From the NCBI RefSeq assembly GCF_001411555.2, contig NC_049902.1, positions 16,811,420 through 16,875,419 on the forward strand: a DNA stretch of 64,000 nt. Direction: 5' to 3'. A program made the position numbers and the translations under genes. Position 1 is the first letter of the stretch; the number at the start of each line of letters is the position of its first letter. Under the pieces are notes generated by a model. That model made no database searches. It was not told where the DNA came from and saw only the letters and a list, made by a program, of their open reading frames with translations. This DNA comes from Juglans regia (lineage: Eukaryota; Streptophyta; Magnoliopsida; Fagales; Juglandaceae). This document shows positions 22,500 to 35,643 of the stretch, piece by piece.

Positions 22500-23426
22500 A
22501 CAGAACACTAAAACAGAACTTGCGGAAACAGAGGAACAACCTAAGCCACTACCAGTAGCCGACGCCTAATAAAAGGGAAATGACTCACGTATTTAACTAA
22601 ATAAAAATGCAGCGGCAATTAATCATAAAACAGAGGATAAAACAGAAGATAACATAGAGCTGAAATATCTCTAACGGCTATGACCCAGTCCATGCACGTA
22701 TGCATGTCGTTTCTGCGCATTACGTCCCGCGTCGAACGCTACATCTCGCGCACTTCGTCCCGCTACGTCCTGCGCATTACGTCCCGCGCTACGCGCACTA
22801 CTTCCGCTTGCGTCGATTTTGTTCGTCTAACCTCCTCCCAAATATTTGGGATTTGGTTTGAGTCCTCTAGCTGAACGCCGTGGTGTATCATAAGTTTCGT
22901 ATCTTTATTTTAAAAAATTGAGTAAAGATGAGATACATGATTTGTTTTAAGAATAAATTTCACTATTTTTAAAAAATAATGCGCGTAAATTGCACAACCT
23001 ACAACTTAAAAATGATCGTTTCTAAATTCGTCAAGATTAACGTATTCTTATATAGAATCACTGCAATGATTTTCTATCCAATCCATGCATACTTTACTAA
23101 TCATTAAATGCTGCAATAAGTGTTATTGGGCAGCCATAAATATAACAACTCCCTATTTACGCAAAATTATTAGATATTTCCTAATTAATACAAATGAGGT
23201 GGTACTTAACCCTGTAATTATATGCCATGCAAGTAAAATTGTCTATGTAAGTATCAGTTTTAATTGATGCCACATCTAATATGAGTACCACGTATCCGTT
23301 CCATAGAAAAATCTTGTAATTACTCATATTTCAAATAAATATGGATAAGATTTAAGGGAAGTTCTTTCCTACCCATATGGCATATAGTAGTAATGTCCAA
23401 GACTTGTAAGTTGTGAGACCGAAACT
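22500..23426. other. Unassigned stretch right of the gap
   Basis: 22540-22680 resembles internal non-coding retroelement DNA (ATGCAGCGGCAATTAATC). 22714-22800 is a CpG-dense patch where TGCGCATTACGTCCCGCG occurs twice (22714, 22771) with related CGCGC and CGTCCCGC blocks between. The rest is AT-rich without a gene. Confidence 0.4.
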
Positions 23427-23785
23427 CATGTTTGGACAGGTAAAAAATTCTCAAGATTTTCAAAACTTCTCAGAATTTCATGCATCACTAAAATACAAAA
23501 TATTTTTTAATTTTAAATTTTCAACATTTGCATCTAATCATTACCTAAATATTATCTAAACTCAAAAATTAATACAACTTTTATAAATTTCAAAACAAAA
23601 CACAAATATCAATACAACTTTTATTAGTTTCAAAACAAAAATAATATTAAAAAGAATCTTAATTTTATAATTTTTTATTCAACGTTTTTCTTTCTCTCAT
23701 TTCTTAAAACTCAATTAAACATCTTCACTCAAATAATTTTATAACTATTTACAAAATTTTGAAATACTTCAGGTGTCCAAACATG
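23427..23785. mobile_element. MITE with inverted CATGTTTGGACA ends, about 359 bp
   Basis: Starts CATGTTTGGACAGG and ends GGTGTCCAAACATG, with weaker pairing further in (ATTTTCAAAA against TTTTGAAAT). AT-rich, no frame. The target duplication is unclear, so the superfamily is not assigned. Confidence 0.65.
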
Positions 23786-23795
23786 CTCATATGAA

Positions 23796-23829
<34 letters not shown>

Positions 23830-23848
23830 GAGCTATATATATATATAT
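23796..23848. repeat. (TA)n microsatellite
   Basis: Mostly alternating TA, broken by AAATA and GAGC. Confidence 0.9.
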
Positions 23849-23849
23849 C

Positions 23850-25641
23850 ATCCTTAACAAGTAACAAGATAACAAGCAACAAGTAAAGGTGGTGGAAGCA
23901 TAAATATAAGAAAGAAATGTAAAATAAAAGACGGTAGAACCAGCCAGTTACAATTAAATAAGTGTAGAGTAAATAAAATAAAATAATACTCACAAATTAT
24001 TAATTGAAACGGTTGTGGTTGTTCTTCATATAAAATGAACAACAATATATGAAAAATAATTTTGAAGTACAATGGTAGTAGGGGAGAATAAAGAAAGTAG
24101 GAGGAGAAAGTGTAACACAAGGCTCCCCACGGTTAAGAAAGATATCATTTTTTTAGAAAATTACGGGTGTCGGAGTGCTACTGTTGAACCTGACTTAAAA
24201 ATATATATATATTTTTTAAAGGAATTGTCAAGTGCAAAGATTCCTTGTAATAAGTTGAGTCGTTTATATTAAAATATTAAAATCATAAATGAGAGTGTGC
24301 GAAAGCATTTATTAAAATTTCTTAAAATCCGTACCATAAAATTCATAACTTAAAATCAATGTACATGATCTATGCCACTGTCATGCCCTCCTGGACTACG
24401 TCTTGTCCTTCAACTTTACCTTCATAAATATTCCGACTTAGGGTGGTTTAAAAACATAAAATACTAAAATGTGTTGATGACTTAGTAAGAAACTCATCAT
24501 GACGTAAATATACTTAACATAAGGTTTTTCATAAAATATTTCATGATGAGAACTTAAAATCATGATTGCTCATACGTATGCTACGACATGCATGACTTGG
24601 CTTGTTTTATCCGACTTATCTTACTTAACATACTGGCACACACACTTAACCATGTATGCAAGATTGTGCACCTACCTCATATCCCGCGACTGCATGGGGA
24701 GTCACTGATAGTATTTTGGCATAGTATGGTAGACCACGCTTGAGTCTGTGGCTTGCACATCCACTCTAAAACTGCATTGGTACCATGCATCTAAATGGTC
24801 ATCTTATTAACTGCTCTGAGTTTATCGTACACTTGATCTTATGAAAGTTTAGGTGTCCTATGCAACGTGAGATGCATATACATACATAACTATAATATGT
24901 GGAAAGAAACATGATGAATGAAGTGCTTGCAAAATATCATAACATGTGTGGTACATAAAAATTAGCTTCCAAATAACTGACTTTAAAAATAATATAGATA
25001 ACTAGATAATGTATGTTAATCTTAATTTATGATCAAACTACTTACCATGCAGTTTTAATCAAATATTTCCGGCATGAAATCAATCACGTTACCTAGAAAG
25101 AGAGAGAGAAAACGTGAAGGATATTGTGAGAGGAATAAGGCAGTCGGCTATTGGCGTGGTGAATGTGGGACACGCACGGTGCTGGACTAGGTATCTTGGG
25201 TTCGGCTGCTGCATTTACGGAGGTTTATGGTTTTTTTTCTAAATAACACATGGAAGGGAAATATTTATAGAGAGATTTGGGAGAGGGTAACAACGAGTTT
25301 GAGTTGGACTCGGTTAATACATATAGTGGCACTAATCTGCTGAACACTCAGTCATGATCAACTAAGAAGAGAGTTTGAATTTAAAAACATGATCTAGTAA
25401 TTCATTCATTGTAGGATTGACAGTGGCTGAGAATTTGTAGGGGACTTCAATTAGTGATGATTTTAAATTGAAATAAATCTCTAATGGAGATCTTTAAATT
25501 CCAAAAGGAGTATGTGATACCCCCAACCTCCACTTGGGATGGAATGAAGACTTAGAGCGTTGAACATGCAACATAAGGTTATATACTCCTGTTCATGATG
25601 GTTAATATACAATGCATCATATAGATGCATCTAGCAATATG
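23850..25641 (-). mobile_element. Non-coding LTR-type sequence (family E), left part
   Basis: AT-rich repeat-like DNA without a gene. The right edge GCATCTAGCAATATG continues, across the inserted solo LTR D, into CAATAACCGTAGCGGAATAA at 29401. This shows that the two sides were once contiguous. Boundaries on the left are not visible. TGTGATACCCCCAACCTCC at 25513 could be an LTR start. Confidence 0.4.
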
Positions 25642-28600
25642 TGTCACAATCCTGTCCTAGGAAGGTCGGGATCGCGACGTACATACCTGCCCTTTACTTC
25701 CTTTTCTTCCCTTTTTTTTTCTTCTAATAACATGCAATCGGCATGGACATGACACACATGTACTCTAAATTTCTAATTTAATAAAGGGAATACCTGATGG
25801 ACATTCTATTCGAACATTCATCCATAAAAGACTTTCAGAGTCCATACGTTCATAAAAACATAATCCGTCATCCATAAACATAACTATTCTAGTTATGGAA
25901 GATCCTAAGCTTTTGCCTCTCCCTCAGAAGTAATGCATTGCTCCGTAGCCTTTTCATCATTACCTGGACGTTTAAAACATTTAAAATAAAGTGAGTCGAA
26001 TACTCAGTAAGTAGTACACTATGCAGTGAACATACTAGGCATCTGTTCTTTTCTTTTGAAAACATGCATACATAAACATGTTTGCTAATTCTTGACAATA
26101 CTTTCATGCATAACAGTTTAAGAAATAAGCCATACTTTCATGCATAAACATTCTAAGAAATAACTATGCTTTCATTCATAAATATTTTAACAAATAACTA
26201 TACTTTCATATTTCACTTTATTTAGCCGGTACACACTATTACGCCCCGTGTGTTGGGGCTAGCGGTATTCCTTTGGACCCGGATTCTGCCCGTAGCCACA
26301 AGTTGGGAATCCCTTTCAGTCAGGGGGCAGCACTGGGTGCACTACTAATACTACTTACCCAGCAATACATTCTGCCCATTCCTTTGGTACCCTTTTCATT
26401 CATATGGCCGTTACGTATTTTCATACATTAAAGCATTCAATCATTCAGTCCTTTCTTTCATTCATTTCAGTCATTTCAGTCATTTTCATCATTTAACAGT
26501 TCATTCATGGAAAACGTAATTTAAAAGCATGAATTTAAGCATTATCTTTTCATTTAATTGTGCGTTCATGAAAAAACATCATTTTAAAAGCATGTGATTA
26601 AACATCATTTTTTTTTCATGGTATCCATAAAGCGTCAGTTCATAGGGACAATTTAACATCAGTTCATAGGGACATCTTAAGATGTTCATTCGCATCATTT
26701 AAAACATCAGTGCATTTTAAAACACTTTCTTCGCGTCATTTAAAGCATCAGTTCATAGGAACATTTTAAAACCCATTTAAAGCATCACTTGAAGCATAAG
26801 GCATGAGAGATTCATTTTCTTTCATCTGCAATCAAAACATTTTCATCATCTTTCTTTCTTTGATGCACATGCATTTCTATAGAAAAGATATATTTTCATG
26901 TTATACTACATATAGGAATAATCAATAAGTTTATTGAGTGAGCATATATGGAAACCTCACGACTTAGAACCTACGTGCATGCATTACCTTATACACTTAC
27001 ATACAATTATAATCGATAGGGTGCTTAACAAGGGCTATCAAAAAAGGGCTTGTATATACTATATTCATTTACTCTTTTCTTTAAAAGAACATTTGCAATA
27101 AGGGAGAGAGATATTTTTTCATAAAGAGAACTTGGTGTAAGAGGCATGGTCATAGCTACTTACCTCTATGCTCCTCGATACTTCCATCATCAATATTTCT
27201 ATTCCAATAAATAACATAATAGTGTTAATACTCATACAATATTCTTTAGTCCTCCATTTAAAAGAGAAAGCCACGATATTACAATCTAACGTCTCTTCTA
27301 TGCTTAACATTAACCCAATGACTACCCCTCACCTCGACTTACAAAAGAAATAACTTAAATATTAAGACATGCTAGTTGTCCATGTAAAAGCTATTTTAAA
27401 AGCTTACATGAAAAGTAGTTAAGAATTCATAGGGTTCAAGCAAGGTTTCTTTGGTTCAAGCTCACTTTGGGTTATGGACCTTAGGAGATAAATTATGGAA
27501 TTCTCGACAATGGGACTTAAAATAGATTTAGGTATCTCAAGTAGGCTAAACAAGCTTAGGAAACATGCCCTTTAAATCAACTTGTGGTCCCTCATTATAA
27601 AAAGGTTAGCTTATCAATATTTTGGACTCTTGGGTTAGGTAGAATTTAACCAAACGAGAGACAACATAAATGGGCTACTTTTATGGCATGACATGGAGTT
27701 AGGAATACTTGGACAGCTTTGCATATCATAATACCTCATGTACAATTAATCCCTTATATCTAAACTAACTAAGCTATAACCTATTCACATAAGCAATATA
27801 TTAAATAGTTTAGATAAAACCTCTATTAAAATTAAAGTAGCATAACGTATAGCAAAGTCACTCATTAAGAAACTTTTAAAACCTTTAAACACTTAAGCTT
27901 ATGATTTACTCACTTAATACCTTTAAAAGCAAGATATAAAATTATAGAACCAAGCAAAACCTTTAAATTAAGCCTCTAGCATCCTAAAAATAGATTACCA
28001 ACCAAATCTCCACACAAGGCACATGATACCAACATATATAATTTAAAATCACTATAATCATCTCTTGTGGTTAAACCAAGTTTAATAACAACATAGTGTT
28101 TTCGAAATATAGGAAAATAAATAGCAAAACAACTATAATACTATTCGGTTTGGGCCAAAAACAGGGTATACATATTTATTTGTAATATAGGAAATTAACT
28201 ACATCAAAACACAAGCTAAAACAACTTAGTGAGCTTCCGAAATCACATTAAAAATAACTAAGTCAAATTAGGATTTTTACCTTAAGCTCTTAGCTCCTTT
28301 CAAAACACAAGTGGAAGACCAAATAGTGGTATAGCCGTGTAGATGAAGAGCAACACGATATCACTGTTTTAAACCCCAAAACTGAAATATCAAAAATCAT
28401 CAAAAGAAAACTCACTTGATCAACCATGGCTAAATTCAAAATACACAAGGGAGAAGGATTAAGGGTACTCTTACCTTGCTATTTTCCTCTTGAGAAGAAG
28501 GAAAAGTGGTGGATGCTTGGCTTGAGATTGGAAGAAGAATGGAGGGGGAGGGAATGAGACGCAGACACACGGGTGAGGGCTTGAGAAATCTTCTATGTGT

Positions 28601-29395
28601 TTGCCTTACGTAGAACCGACGGATGCAACAAGGAAAAATAAATTTATTAGCTTACTTAAGAAGTTTACGAGACCAAGGAAAACAAAAAAAATAATTAGTG
28701 GCTTGTCTTAGAAGCCTAATACGGGGGAAAAGGGGAAGAAAAGTCAAAAGGATTTAGTTGCTTTTCTTAGAAAGGAAGATGAGATTTTATTCCTTTCTTG
28801 GGTGTTGACCAACCGGTAGGAATAGGATGCTTTAGGATTAGTTTTGTCTTTTTCTTTTCTCCTTTGTATGGCTTTCACTGTAAGCTTAAGGAGGGACAAG
28901 GACTTTTGGGAGTGGTTTGGATTCAGAGATGAGTTGAGATATGTTGAGATGGTTTGTAAATAGTAAAATAAAAGTTAAATTGTTTATTATATTTTGTGTG
29001 GAAATTTAGAAAAGTTGTAATGATGAGTTGAGATGAGTTGAGGTGGGTTTTGAATGCAAACAAGGCCATCTTTGTTTCCTCCTTCCATCACAAGGAAGCA
29101 AGTGGATGGTAGAGATCTATCCACCTCAAGGATGCTTTTCACCTACCAATTCAATGGTAGAGAATAATTAGGTCATTTTTTAAATAAATAAAATTAAAGA
29201 ACTTAAGGGAAAATATTTCAAAGTCTAAAAATAATACCCTTGATTTATTTTAATAAATCATATTTTAAAAAAATAAAGCATACTCATCTTAAAATAAAAT
29301 AATTAAAAGTAATAAAAATCTTTATCTCAAAATATTTAACTTAAAGAATTAATAAAATGACGTAACGACCTACGTAGTAGGACTCGGGTATTACA
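25642..29395 (-). mobile_element. Solo LTR, family D, 3754 bp
   Basis: On the minus strand it begins TGTAATACCCGAGTCCTAC and ends CTAGGACAGGATTGTGACA. The 5-bp duplication ATATG is present at 25637-25641 and 29396-29400. There is no coding region. The block around 26220-26760 matches 540-960 in reverse complement. Short open frames within it (25889-26107, 27119-27310) are not genes. It contains a MITE at 28915-29061. Confidence 0.9.
28915..29061. mobile_element. 147-bp MITE inside LTR D
   Basis: Starts GTTTGGATTCAGAGATGAG; its other end in reverse complement starts GTTTGCATTCA. Between them are GAGTTGAGAT motifs at both sides and an AAATAGTAAAATAAAAGTTA core. I recall a similar abundant repeat from Fagales genomes. 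Confidence 0.6.
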
Positions 29396-29400
29396 ATATG

Positions 29401-31632
29401 CAATAACCGTAGCGGAATAAGGGTAACTAAATAAAACTTATGTCAAAATAAACTAAAACATCCCAATGTCATTCATAACCATCATAAGTTCAAATCATAA
29501 TATAGCATAATCTTAGTACAATTATTTTTGATAAGAAGTCTCCATGGCTATAAATCAACTGATTCATGCGTTCTAATGCAAGAAGGGTTAGGGCTATAAT
29601 CATCAAAATGAGGTCTAATCTTTTGTCGAGATCCGGCTCCTCTTCAATCAATCGGGTCCACTAGTCCATTTGGTCTGTCTCATTGGATCCTAACACAGCT
29701 TCTATCATTCCAAGTGGAATGATAGTAGGTCCACAAGAGGTGAGATTTATTTGAAATCTAATTAAGTTAGACAACCAATGTGTACAAAGATAAATTATGC
29801 ATGATGAATGATAAATATGAAATGCATGAGATGCAGAAAAAAATCATTATATGTCTCCCATCCAGATTCCTTGACATTTTCAGAAAACTTAGACACATTT
29901 TCTTACAGAGAATATTTTTCACTTCAACTATCAAAAACATATATTTCATCATGACGTTTCATCATTATTTGCAATTCACATTTAATCATAACATTAATAT
30001 CATAACGTATGGTATCGTCACAGTTTCTCATATGCATTGTGAGTATCTATTGGTAACCATAGTACAGTTCACGTTGAAACTACGTTGTCTGCAAACTCGT
30101 TCTCAATGCATTGGCAACATAACATTATCATAACATCATAACATATACACCCACTAGCCTTAGGTATCATAATATTTGACTTGGTTCCGACATTCTTAAA
30201 AAAGAATCCATTCGAAGCATGTTGATTGTTATTTGTCAACTCATGAGTTACTACTCCATTTTTACTCACTCCAGAGTAGACACAGGAGTTTCACTAAGAT
30301 AATTTCCAATCCTTGCCTTTGAGGTCGTGACAAAAGTAATTTTCATGATATGTTTGAAAAAATATAGTTCATGACATATGTATATGTAGCAAGTTTTCAT
30401 ATGAAAGTGACATTTATATGCAATATGCTAAAATGGTGAAAAACTCACATGTCATGTAAGCAAGTAGTAATGTACTCAATGTATCATATAACATGATATT
30501 TTATGCTTAAAATGACAATTATAACATGAATGTGACACTTATCAATAAATCATAAATAACTTATCAATGTGTAAGTTAGAGGCCAACGTACAAACTACTT
30601 GAGTTTGGAAAAACATAGCAGCTGTAATCAAAGTTGTACTAAGGTAGGATTTAGACTACTACGGAAGATGTTCATAATCCAAAGGTTTCAAAAATGGGTA
30701 TTTACAAAAACACCCCTAATTGCCACTAAGGCCTTAATTTTTCACTATTTACAAATAAGCCCCAAATTTAACCAAACTTCATAAATATCATATTTTCCAT
30801 ATTCTAAAACCATCTATGCCCTTAGAATTCTAAAAATCAATGTGGAACTAGTCCAAATACACTCAACCTGTGGCATGCACTCTAATTAATGCCCAAGTGT
30901 AATTTCAACTATGGTCCTGATAAATGCATGCATATTCAATTTATTTAATTAACATAATTACTATAATCCTTAATGACATGTTAAAAGCTTAATCTTAGGT
31001 GAATAAGTTCAGCCCAACACTTAATCATGATTAAAAACCTTAATCTCTATTAAACTAGTCCTTAAGCATGCATGATATCTCTTTAATCTTTTTCATCAAG
31101 AAAGTTTCAAGAATTGGAATTAAATCAAGCATTTCCCTTCTTATCCCAATCAAAAGGTTTTCTAAATGCTTATTTTTCAATCCCAACTAAAGTAAATCAA
31201 AACTTCATAAGTTAAGCATAATTTAATCAAACCAAGCATGCTTGGATAATCAACACAACATAGAATTAAAACATATCATAACATGTTTTTTTATCTCAAA
31301 ACCAAAACTTCAATAGTCATTCTAAGACATTAATACATCATATCAAAATATGCTAAGACATGCCATAGCTAAAATCTCTACTCAAAACAATTTAAACACT
31401 TAATCTAACCTTAATGGACTCGGTTTTGATTTAAGCATGGTAACTTATTCTAAACTCAACCAAAAATCACTTCAACACTTAAAATCAAAACATAAAATGA
31501 AACTAAGATCTAGGGCAAAAAGACTTACAATTTTCATGGTCCTCTAAAGCTCCCAACACAAGAACTCTAAAAACTCCCAAGAATACTCAAGACCTCACTT
31601 GGTTTCTCTCTATGCCTCACTAAGGGAGGAGA
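29401..31632 (-). mobile_element. Non-coding LTR-type sequence (family E), right part
   Basis: Continuation of the sequence interrupted at 25641. AT-rich, no reliable frame; open frames at 29767-30269 are short and unlike anything known. It ends at the TGATATGAACCC end of LTR B at 31633 without a matching target duplication. Confidence 0.4.
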
Positions 31633-32337
31633 TGATATGAACCCGTGGGAATGAAATCCTTTGAACCCACAGTCAATTTGAAAACATCCCAAGAAAGCCA
31701 AAATGAAGTCAATGGATGGAGAACCTAGACCCGATGAGAACTCGTTTCAAGAACCTAGATTATATTAAAATCTAGACCCGTTGAAGAACCCGTCTCAAGA
31801 ACCCAAATTACAAAGGAGGAATGTCACAAAGGTTGTGATTTACCTTTGATAAGTTCAAAAGTTCAATTAAGAACAAGAGGAGTAAAACTCAACTCACAAT
31901 GAATAAATTCATCAAATTTTATAAACTTCATAAACTGATTAGAATGAGGCTATATAGAGTATTTAAAGCAAAACCTAATGAAACCCTAGCCAAAATAAAA
32001 CCCCATCTTCCAAAAGTGCCCCTGGATGAACAGTGACAAGCTACAGTAACTCGGCTACAGTAACTCTAACCCTAGTTCAATAAAATAATAAATTTCCCAA
32101 CATGCCCTTGCATAGGCCCCCTTAAGTACTTCCCATAATAAACTCAATTATTCTAAACTAATAACATAAGTTCTTTAAATGAATTAAATAAGTTGAAACC
32201 CTTCAAGAGCCCAAAGCCTTTAAGTCTTGTCGTTGTCCTCTTCCATAACTGATCAAATGAATCAAAACTGGATCTTCATTCTTCAAGCTCCATCTTGAAT
32301 GTTGGGCTCTTGCTAAACTCGTCCCAAGTGGATTGCA

Positions 32338-32616
32338 TCAATCCTTGCATTGTCTCCTTGATCGTCTTGACCCATCTGGAAGTTGGAAATGATCTTTAAG
32401 ACTAGGCCCATCTTGGTTCCCATCATTCCCCCTCTCCTCAAAAGGATTCGACCTCGAATCTCCACCTGGATCAAAGGGAAAATGGTTAGTAACATTGAAA
32501 ATAGTAGAAACAAGATAACTACCTAGAAGATCCTTTAGATATACATTTTCAAAAATTTGTTCAAGAATTTGGAAAAGACCATCAAAGCTACTCCTGTCAT
32601 CAACAGGTGAAGGCAT
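32338..32616 (-). pseudogene. Family B pol C-terminus running into the LTR
   Basis: The 92-codon frame contains STIFNVTNHFPFDPGG and NPFEERGND, equivalent to the integrase C-terminal end of element F (SASFNVADLSPFDVGD), then crosses the purine tract into the LTR. It is separated from the main pol frame (32622-33725) by a stop or frameshift. Confidence 0.7.
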
Positions 32617-32621
32617 TAAAT

Positions 32622-33725
32622 TTAAAGGAGTAATGGATTAAGTCTATAAACAATTTTAAAATGAGAATATAAAGTGGTAGTATGCATGGTCCTGTTATAT
32701 GCAAACTCTATAAATCCATCCATAACCACAAAAATAGAATTTCTACTCCTTTCTTTCCTAGGCAGCCCCAAAACAAAGTCTATAGATATGTCTACACAAG
32801 ACTCACTAGGAATAGGTAAGGGCATATGCAACCCATGTGGCAAAAGTATAAATTTGGCCTTTCTGCATGTAATGCACTTGCCACAAATACAATTGACATC
32901 TCTCTTCATCTTAGACCAACATAAATGTTCATACAAAATGTCTAATATTTTCTTGACACCAGAATGACTACTCCAAATATATGCAAACTCAATGAAGGGC
33001 AAATGATAGTCCCACAAACGTTCATGCAACACATCAATGAATGGCATTTGATACTTCCGCAAATGTTCATGCAACACGTCATTGAAAGGCAAATGATATT
33101 CCCACAAACGTTCATGCAACACAACAAAAGTCTTCCTTACACCATGGTTACCCAACAAACCACCATGTCCATCACACACAAGCAACTTACGCATAAAACT
33201 AGTAGGTACACAAAATCTATTCTTTCTAAACAAGTACCAATCTATTTTATAGAACTTACCAAACGATGCTTTCTCACATGTTCCATACACACTAGCAAAG
33301 TCATCATCATTAGCATGCAATTCCTTATCATATTCAAGTTTCAACAATTTTGCATCTAAAATGAAGATAAGGACATACCTTCTTGCTAAAGCATCAACCA
33401 CAAAAGTTTCCATACCTTGTGTGTATTTGAATACATGAGGAAAAGTCTCAATACAATCCTCCCGCTTAGCACGCATTATAGTCAACAACTTACCTTGTCC
33501 ATTTAAGTGTGTCAATGACTCATGTTCTTCCAAGAAAGGTCGGTTATGAATTGTTGCACCTGGCACAAAATCAATATAGTGCTCTATCTCCCTAATAGGT
33601 GGCAATCCACTAAATACACCACTTGGAAACACGACCTCATATCCCTGTAACAAAGAGACAACAATACTAGGCAAACATACGTCAAGTTCGTTAGGATTAA
33701 GACTTACCTCAGCATAAAAACACAC
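32622..33725 (-). pseudogene. Family B pol lacking reverse transcriptase and integrase core, 367 codons (copy B1)
   Basis: Compared with intact pol of element F, the frame starts normally (IVVSLLQGYEVVFPSGVFSG, then REIEHYIDFVPGA). It then jumps from the residues before the RT directly to the end of RNase H (EEHESLTHL, ETFVVDALARRY), so the YFDD-containing RT and the RNase H catalytic part are absent. The integrase zinc region follows with C-x2-C ending in CICGKCITCRKAK and contains a threefold 15-residue repeat (32986-33120). The integrase core begins (ISIDFVLGLP) but skips from FVVMDGF to IEFAYNR, which removes two of the three catalytic acidic sites. It cannot encode a working polymerase, yet has stayed open. 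Confidence 0.85.
32986..33120 (-). repeat. Threefold 45-bp in-frame repeat in family B pol (copy B1)
   Basis: Three 45-bp units (33120-33076, 33075-33031, 33030-32986), each starting GTTGCATGAACGTTTGTGG or a variant and coding for LHERLWEYHLPFNDV-like peptides. Confidence 0.9.
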
Positions 33726-34018
33726 TTTTCTCTCTGTTTTTCTCTCACTTTCTTCACACCCTCTTTTCTTTCCACTCTCTTTTTCTTTTCACTCTCTTTT
33801 TTTCTGTTACTCTCTTTTTCTTCATCTTTTTTTGTACTCTCGACCTCACAATTATTTTTCAACTCATTCTCTCTAGTGCTGGAGGTCTTATTCTCGCCCT
33901 CTTCTTTTTTCTCTCTCATTTTTCTCTCTTTCTCCATTTCAGTTTCACTATTTCTTTTCTTCTAAATCTCATCTTCACTCTTGCTTTTCAGCACATTCTC
34001 ACTTTCACTCTTGCTTGT
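33704..34018 (-). pseudogene. K/E/S-rich linker of family B (copy B1)
   Basis: Minus-strand purine-rich DNA coding for repeated KSE, KKE and EKE motifs between the protease and pol. The open part is 33937-33704. A stop at 34019 separates it from the protease frame. Confidence 0.7.
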
Positions 34019-34690
34019 TTACTCAATATCCTTTTCACATTTTCTTTTTTGATCACTCTCATTTTCACTCTTTCTTTTATGAGCAACCTCACTTTTCAAT
34101 TTCAATTGATCCCCATGGACATGTGTTGGAGTTAAAGGAGCAAGTTTGATTGTTTTTCCATCCTTTTCAAAACTGTACATGTTCCTTAACCCATCATGGA
34201 TCACCTTCCTATCATACTGCCATGGCTTCCCCAACAAAATATGACCAGCATGCATAGGCACTACATCACAAAGGACCATATCCTGGTAATTTCCAATTGA
34301 AAAAGAAACTAGCACTTGCTTATTTACCCTAACCTCTCCACAATCACTCAACCACAGTAACATGTATGGTCTAGGGTGTTTCAAGATAGGTAAATTCAAT
34401 TTCTCAACTAAAGTGGTGCTAACCAAATTAATACAACTCCTCAAATCAACGATCATACTACATACCTTGCTGTTGATGTGGTATCTAGTATGAAAAATGT
34501 TCTCACTCTGCTGCTCTATATCATCCATCTTAACTTTTGTATTGAGTGCATGCCTGGTAACTAGAGAATCACCATAGTCTTCATTCTCATACCCATTTTC
34601 AACACTAAACTCAAGATGCCTCCTATCTCTCCTGCCATGAAGATTTCTAATTACCGCATCTTGATGATCCATCCTATCCCTCACTTTCAC
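34019..34690 (-). pseudogene. Family B gag-protease fusion fragment, 223 codons (copy B1)
   Basis: The beginning (MKVRDRMDHQDAVIRNL, ENGYENEDYGDS) is the start of gag. Most of gag, including the zinc knuckle, is deleted, and the frame passes into the retropepsin-like domain: VCSMIVDLRSCINLVSTTLV corresponds to VCSVIIDGGSCTNVASTYLV in element F, but the catalytic D-G/S-G reads DLRS. Downstream VLVSFSIGNYQDMVLCDVVP and HILLGKPWQYDR are well kept. The loss of the active-site glycine suggests an inactive protease. Copy B2 has the same DLRS change, so it arose before the copies split. Confidence 0.8.
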
Positions 34691-35643
34691 CCAATACCAA
34701 GTTCAACTTCTCAAACTGTTGTTGCATGGCTTGCAACAGAAGGGATGAGTTATGTACCATCCCCTTTGGTGATGAGTCACTCCTATGAGACATCATAATG
34801 TGCTGCACAAAAAGAATGTTAGTGGAAAACCTCACACACTCCCGTACGTGTTTACCCTCGAATAATGGCACTCCACTCGTGTTTCACTCTTAATTGGCTT
34901 TTTCCAAATAATAGTCTCACACTTTCTTGCTTTTTACCTCAATAGTTTTCTAGCTCAAGTTCTTTAAGAACTAGTTGAACTAAATCAAGACAATATAACC
35001 TTGTATTATTCCAACCAGTAATATAGATCCAAGAAACAATGAAGGAATAAAATGATATGAAACTCAAGGAATTTATACGAGGGAAAGAGTAATTATAAAA
35101 CAAGATACCAACTAGAAAGATGTATTCAGCTCCTATGATGATAAAAGCTCAATCAACAAACACTTTCTTTCTCTTTATTGTAACTATGTTGCAACTTTGA
35201 ATACGCCACCTTCTCTTTTCTTCTTCTTTCTGTTTTTTTTTTTTTTTCAAATTTTTTTTTCCTTTCTTTTCTTTTCTTTTCTTTTCTTTTCCTTTCTTTT
35301 TCTTTTCTCTAATTCAACCACAAACAGCAATATTCAATTGTGAGAACCAAACAATTGAATTCAAACACACAAGCATGGACAATGAAGTAGAAGAAAATCA
35401 ATGGAACGACACTCCAAGCAACTGACAAACTTAGAGATGTAGGAAACCCTAGAATTTTGAAGCCCTAGGTGATGCAAATTTCAGCCAAACCCAAAATCAT
35501 AAGAATTTCGACAGCCTACTTTTTGTTTTGATTTTTTTTTTCTTTTGCAACCCTAGAACTAGGAAGCCCTAGAGTAAAAAATAAAGATACAAGAATTAAA
35601 AGATAGAATCAGACCTGATTAGAAACCTTACTCTGATACCAAA
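34691..35643 (-). other. Family B leader: gag start, pyrimidine/purine tract, primer site
   Basis: Minus strand after the LTR: primer site, then leader. 35228-35305 is a long (CTTTT)n tract on the plus strand. The gag N-terminus lies at 34871-34674 (frame MPLFEGKHVRECVRF). The matching leader of copy B3 is at 39872-40666. Confidence 0.65.
35626..35641 (-). other. Primer binding site of copy B1
   Basis: On the minus strand TTTGGTATCAGAGTAAGG follows the LTR end directly; TGGTATCAGAG is complementary to the 3' end of initiator tRNA-Met. Confidence 0.75.

Noticed and set aside
24111..24150. LTR start TGTAACACAAGGC after a purine-rich run
   Set aside because: No matching end, target duplication or second copy was found, so it is not called as an element.
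32964..33359. 131-codon plus-strand frame
   Set aside because: Antisense shadow of the family B pol gene; the same shadow appears opposite copy B2.
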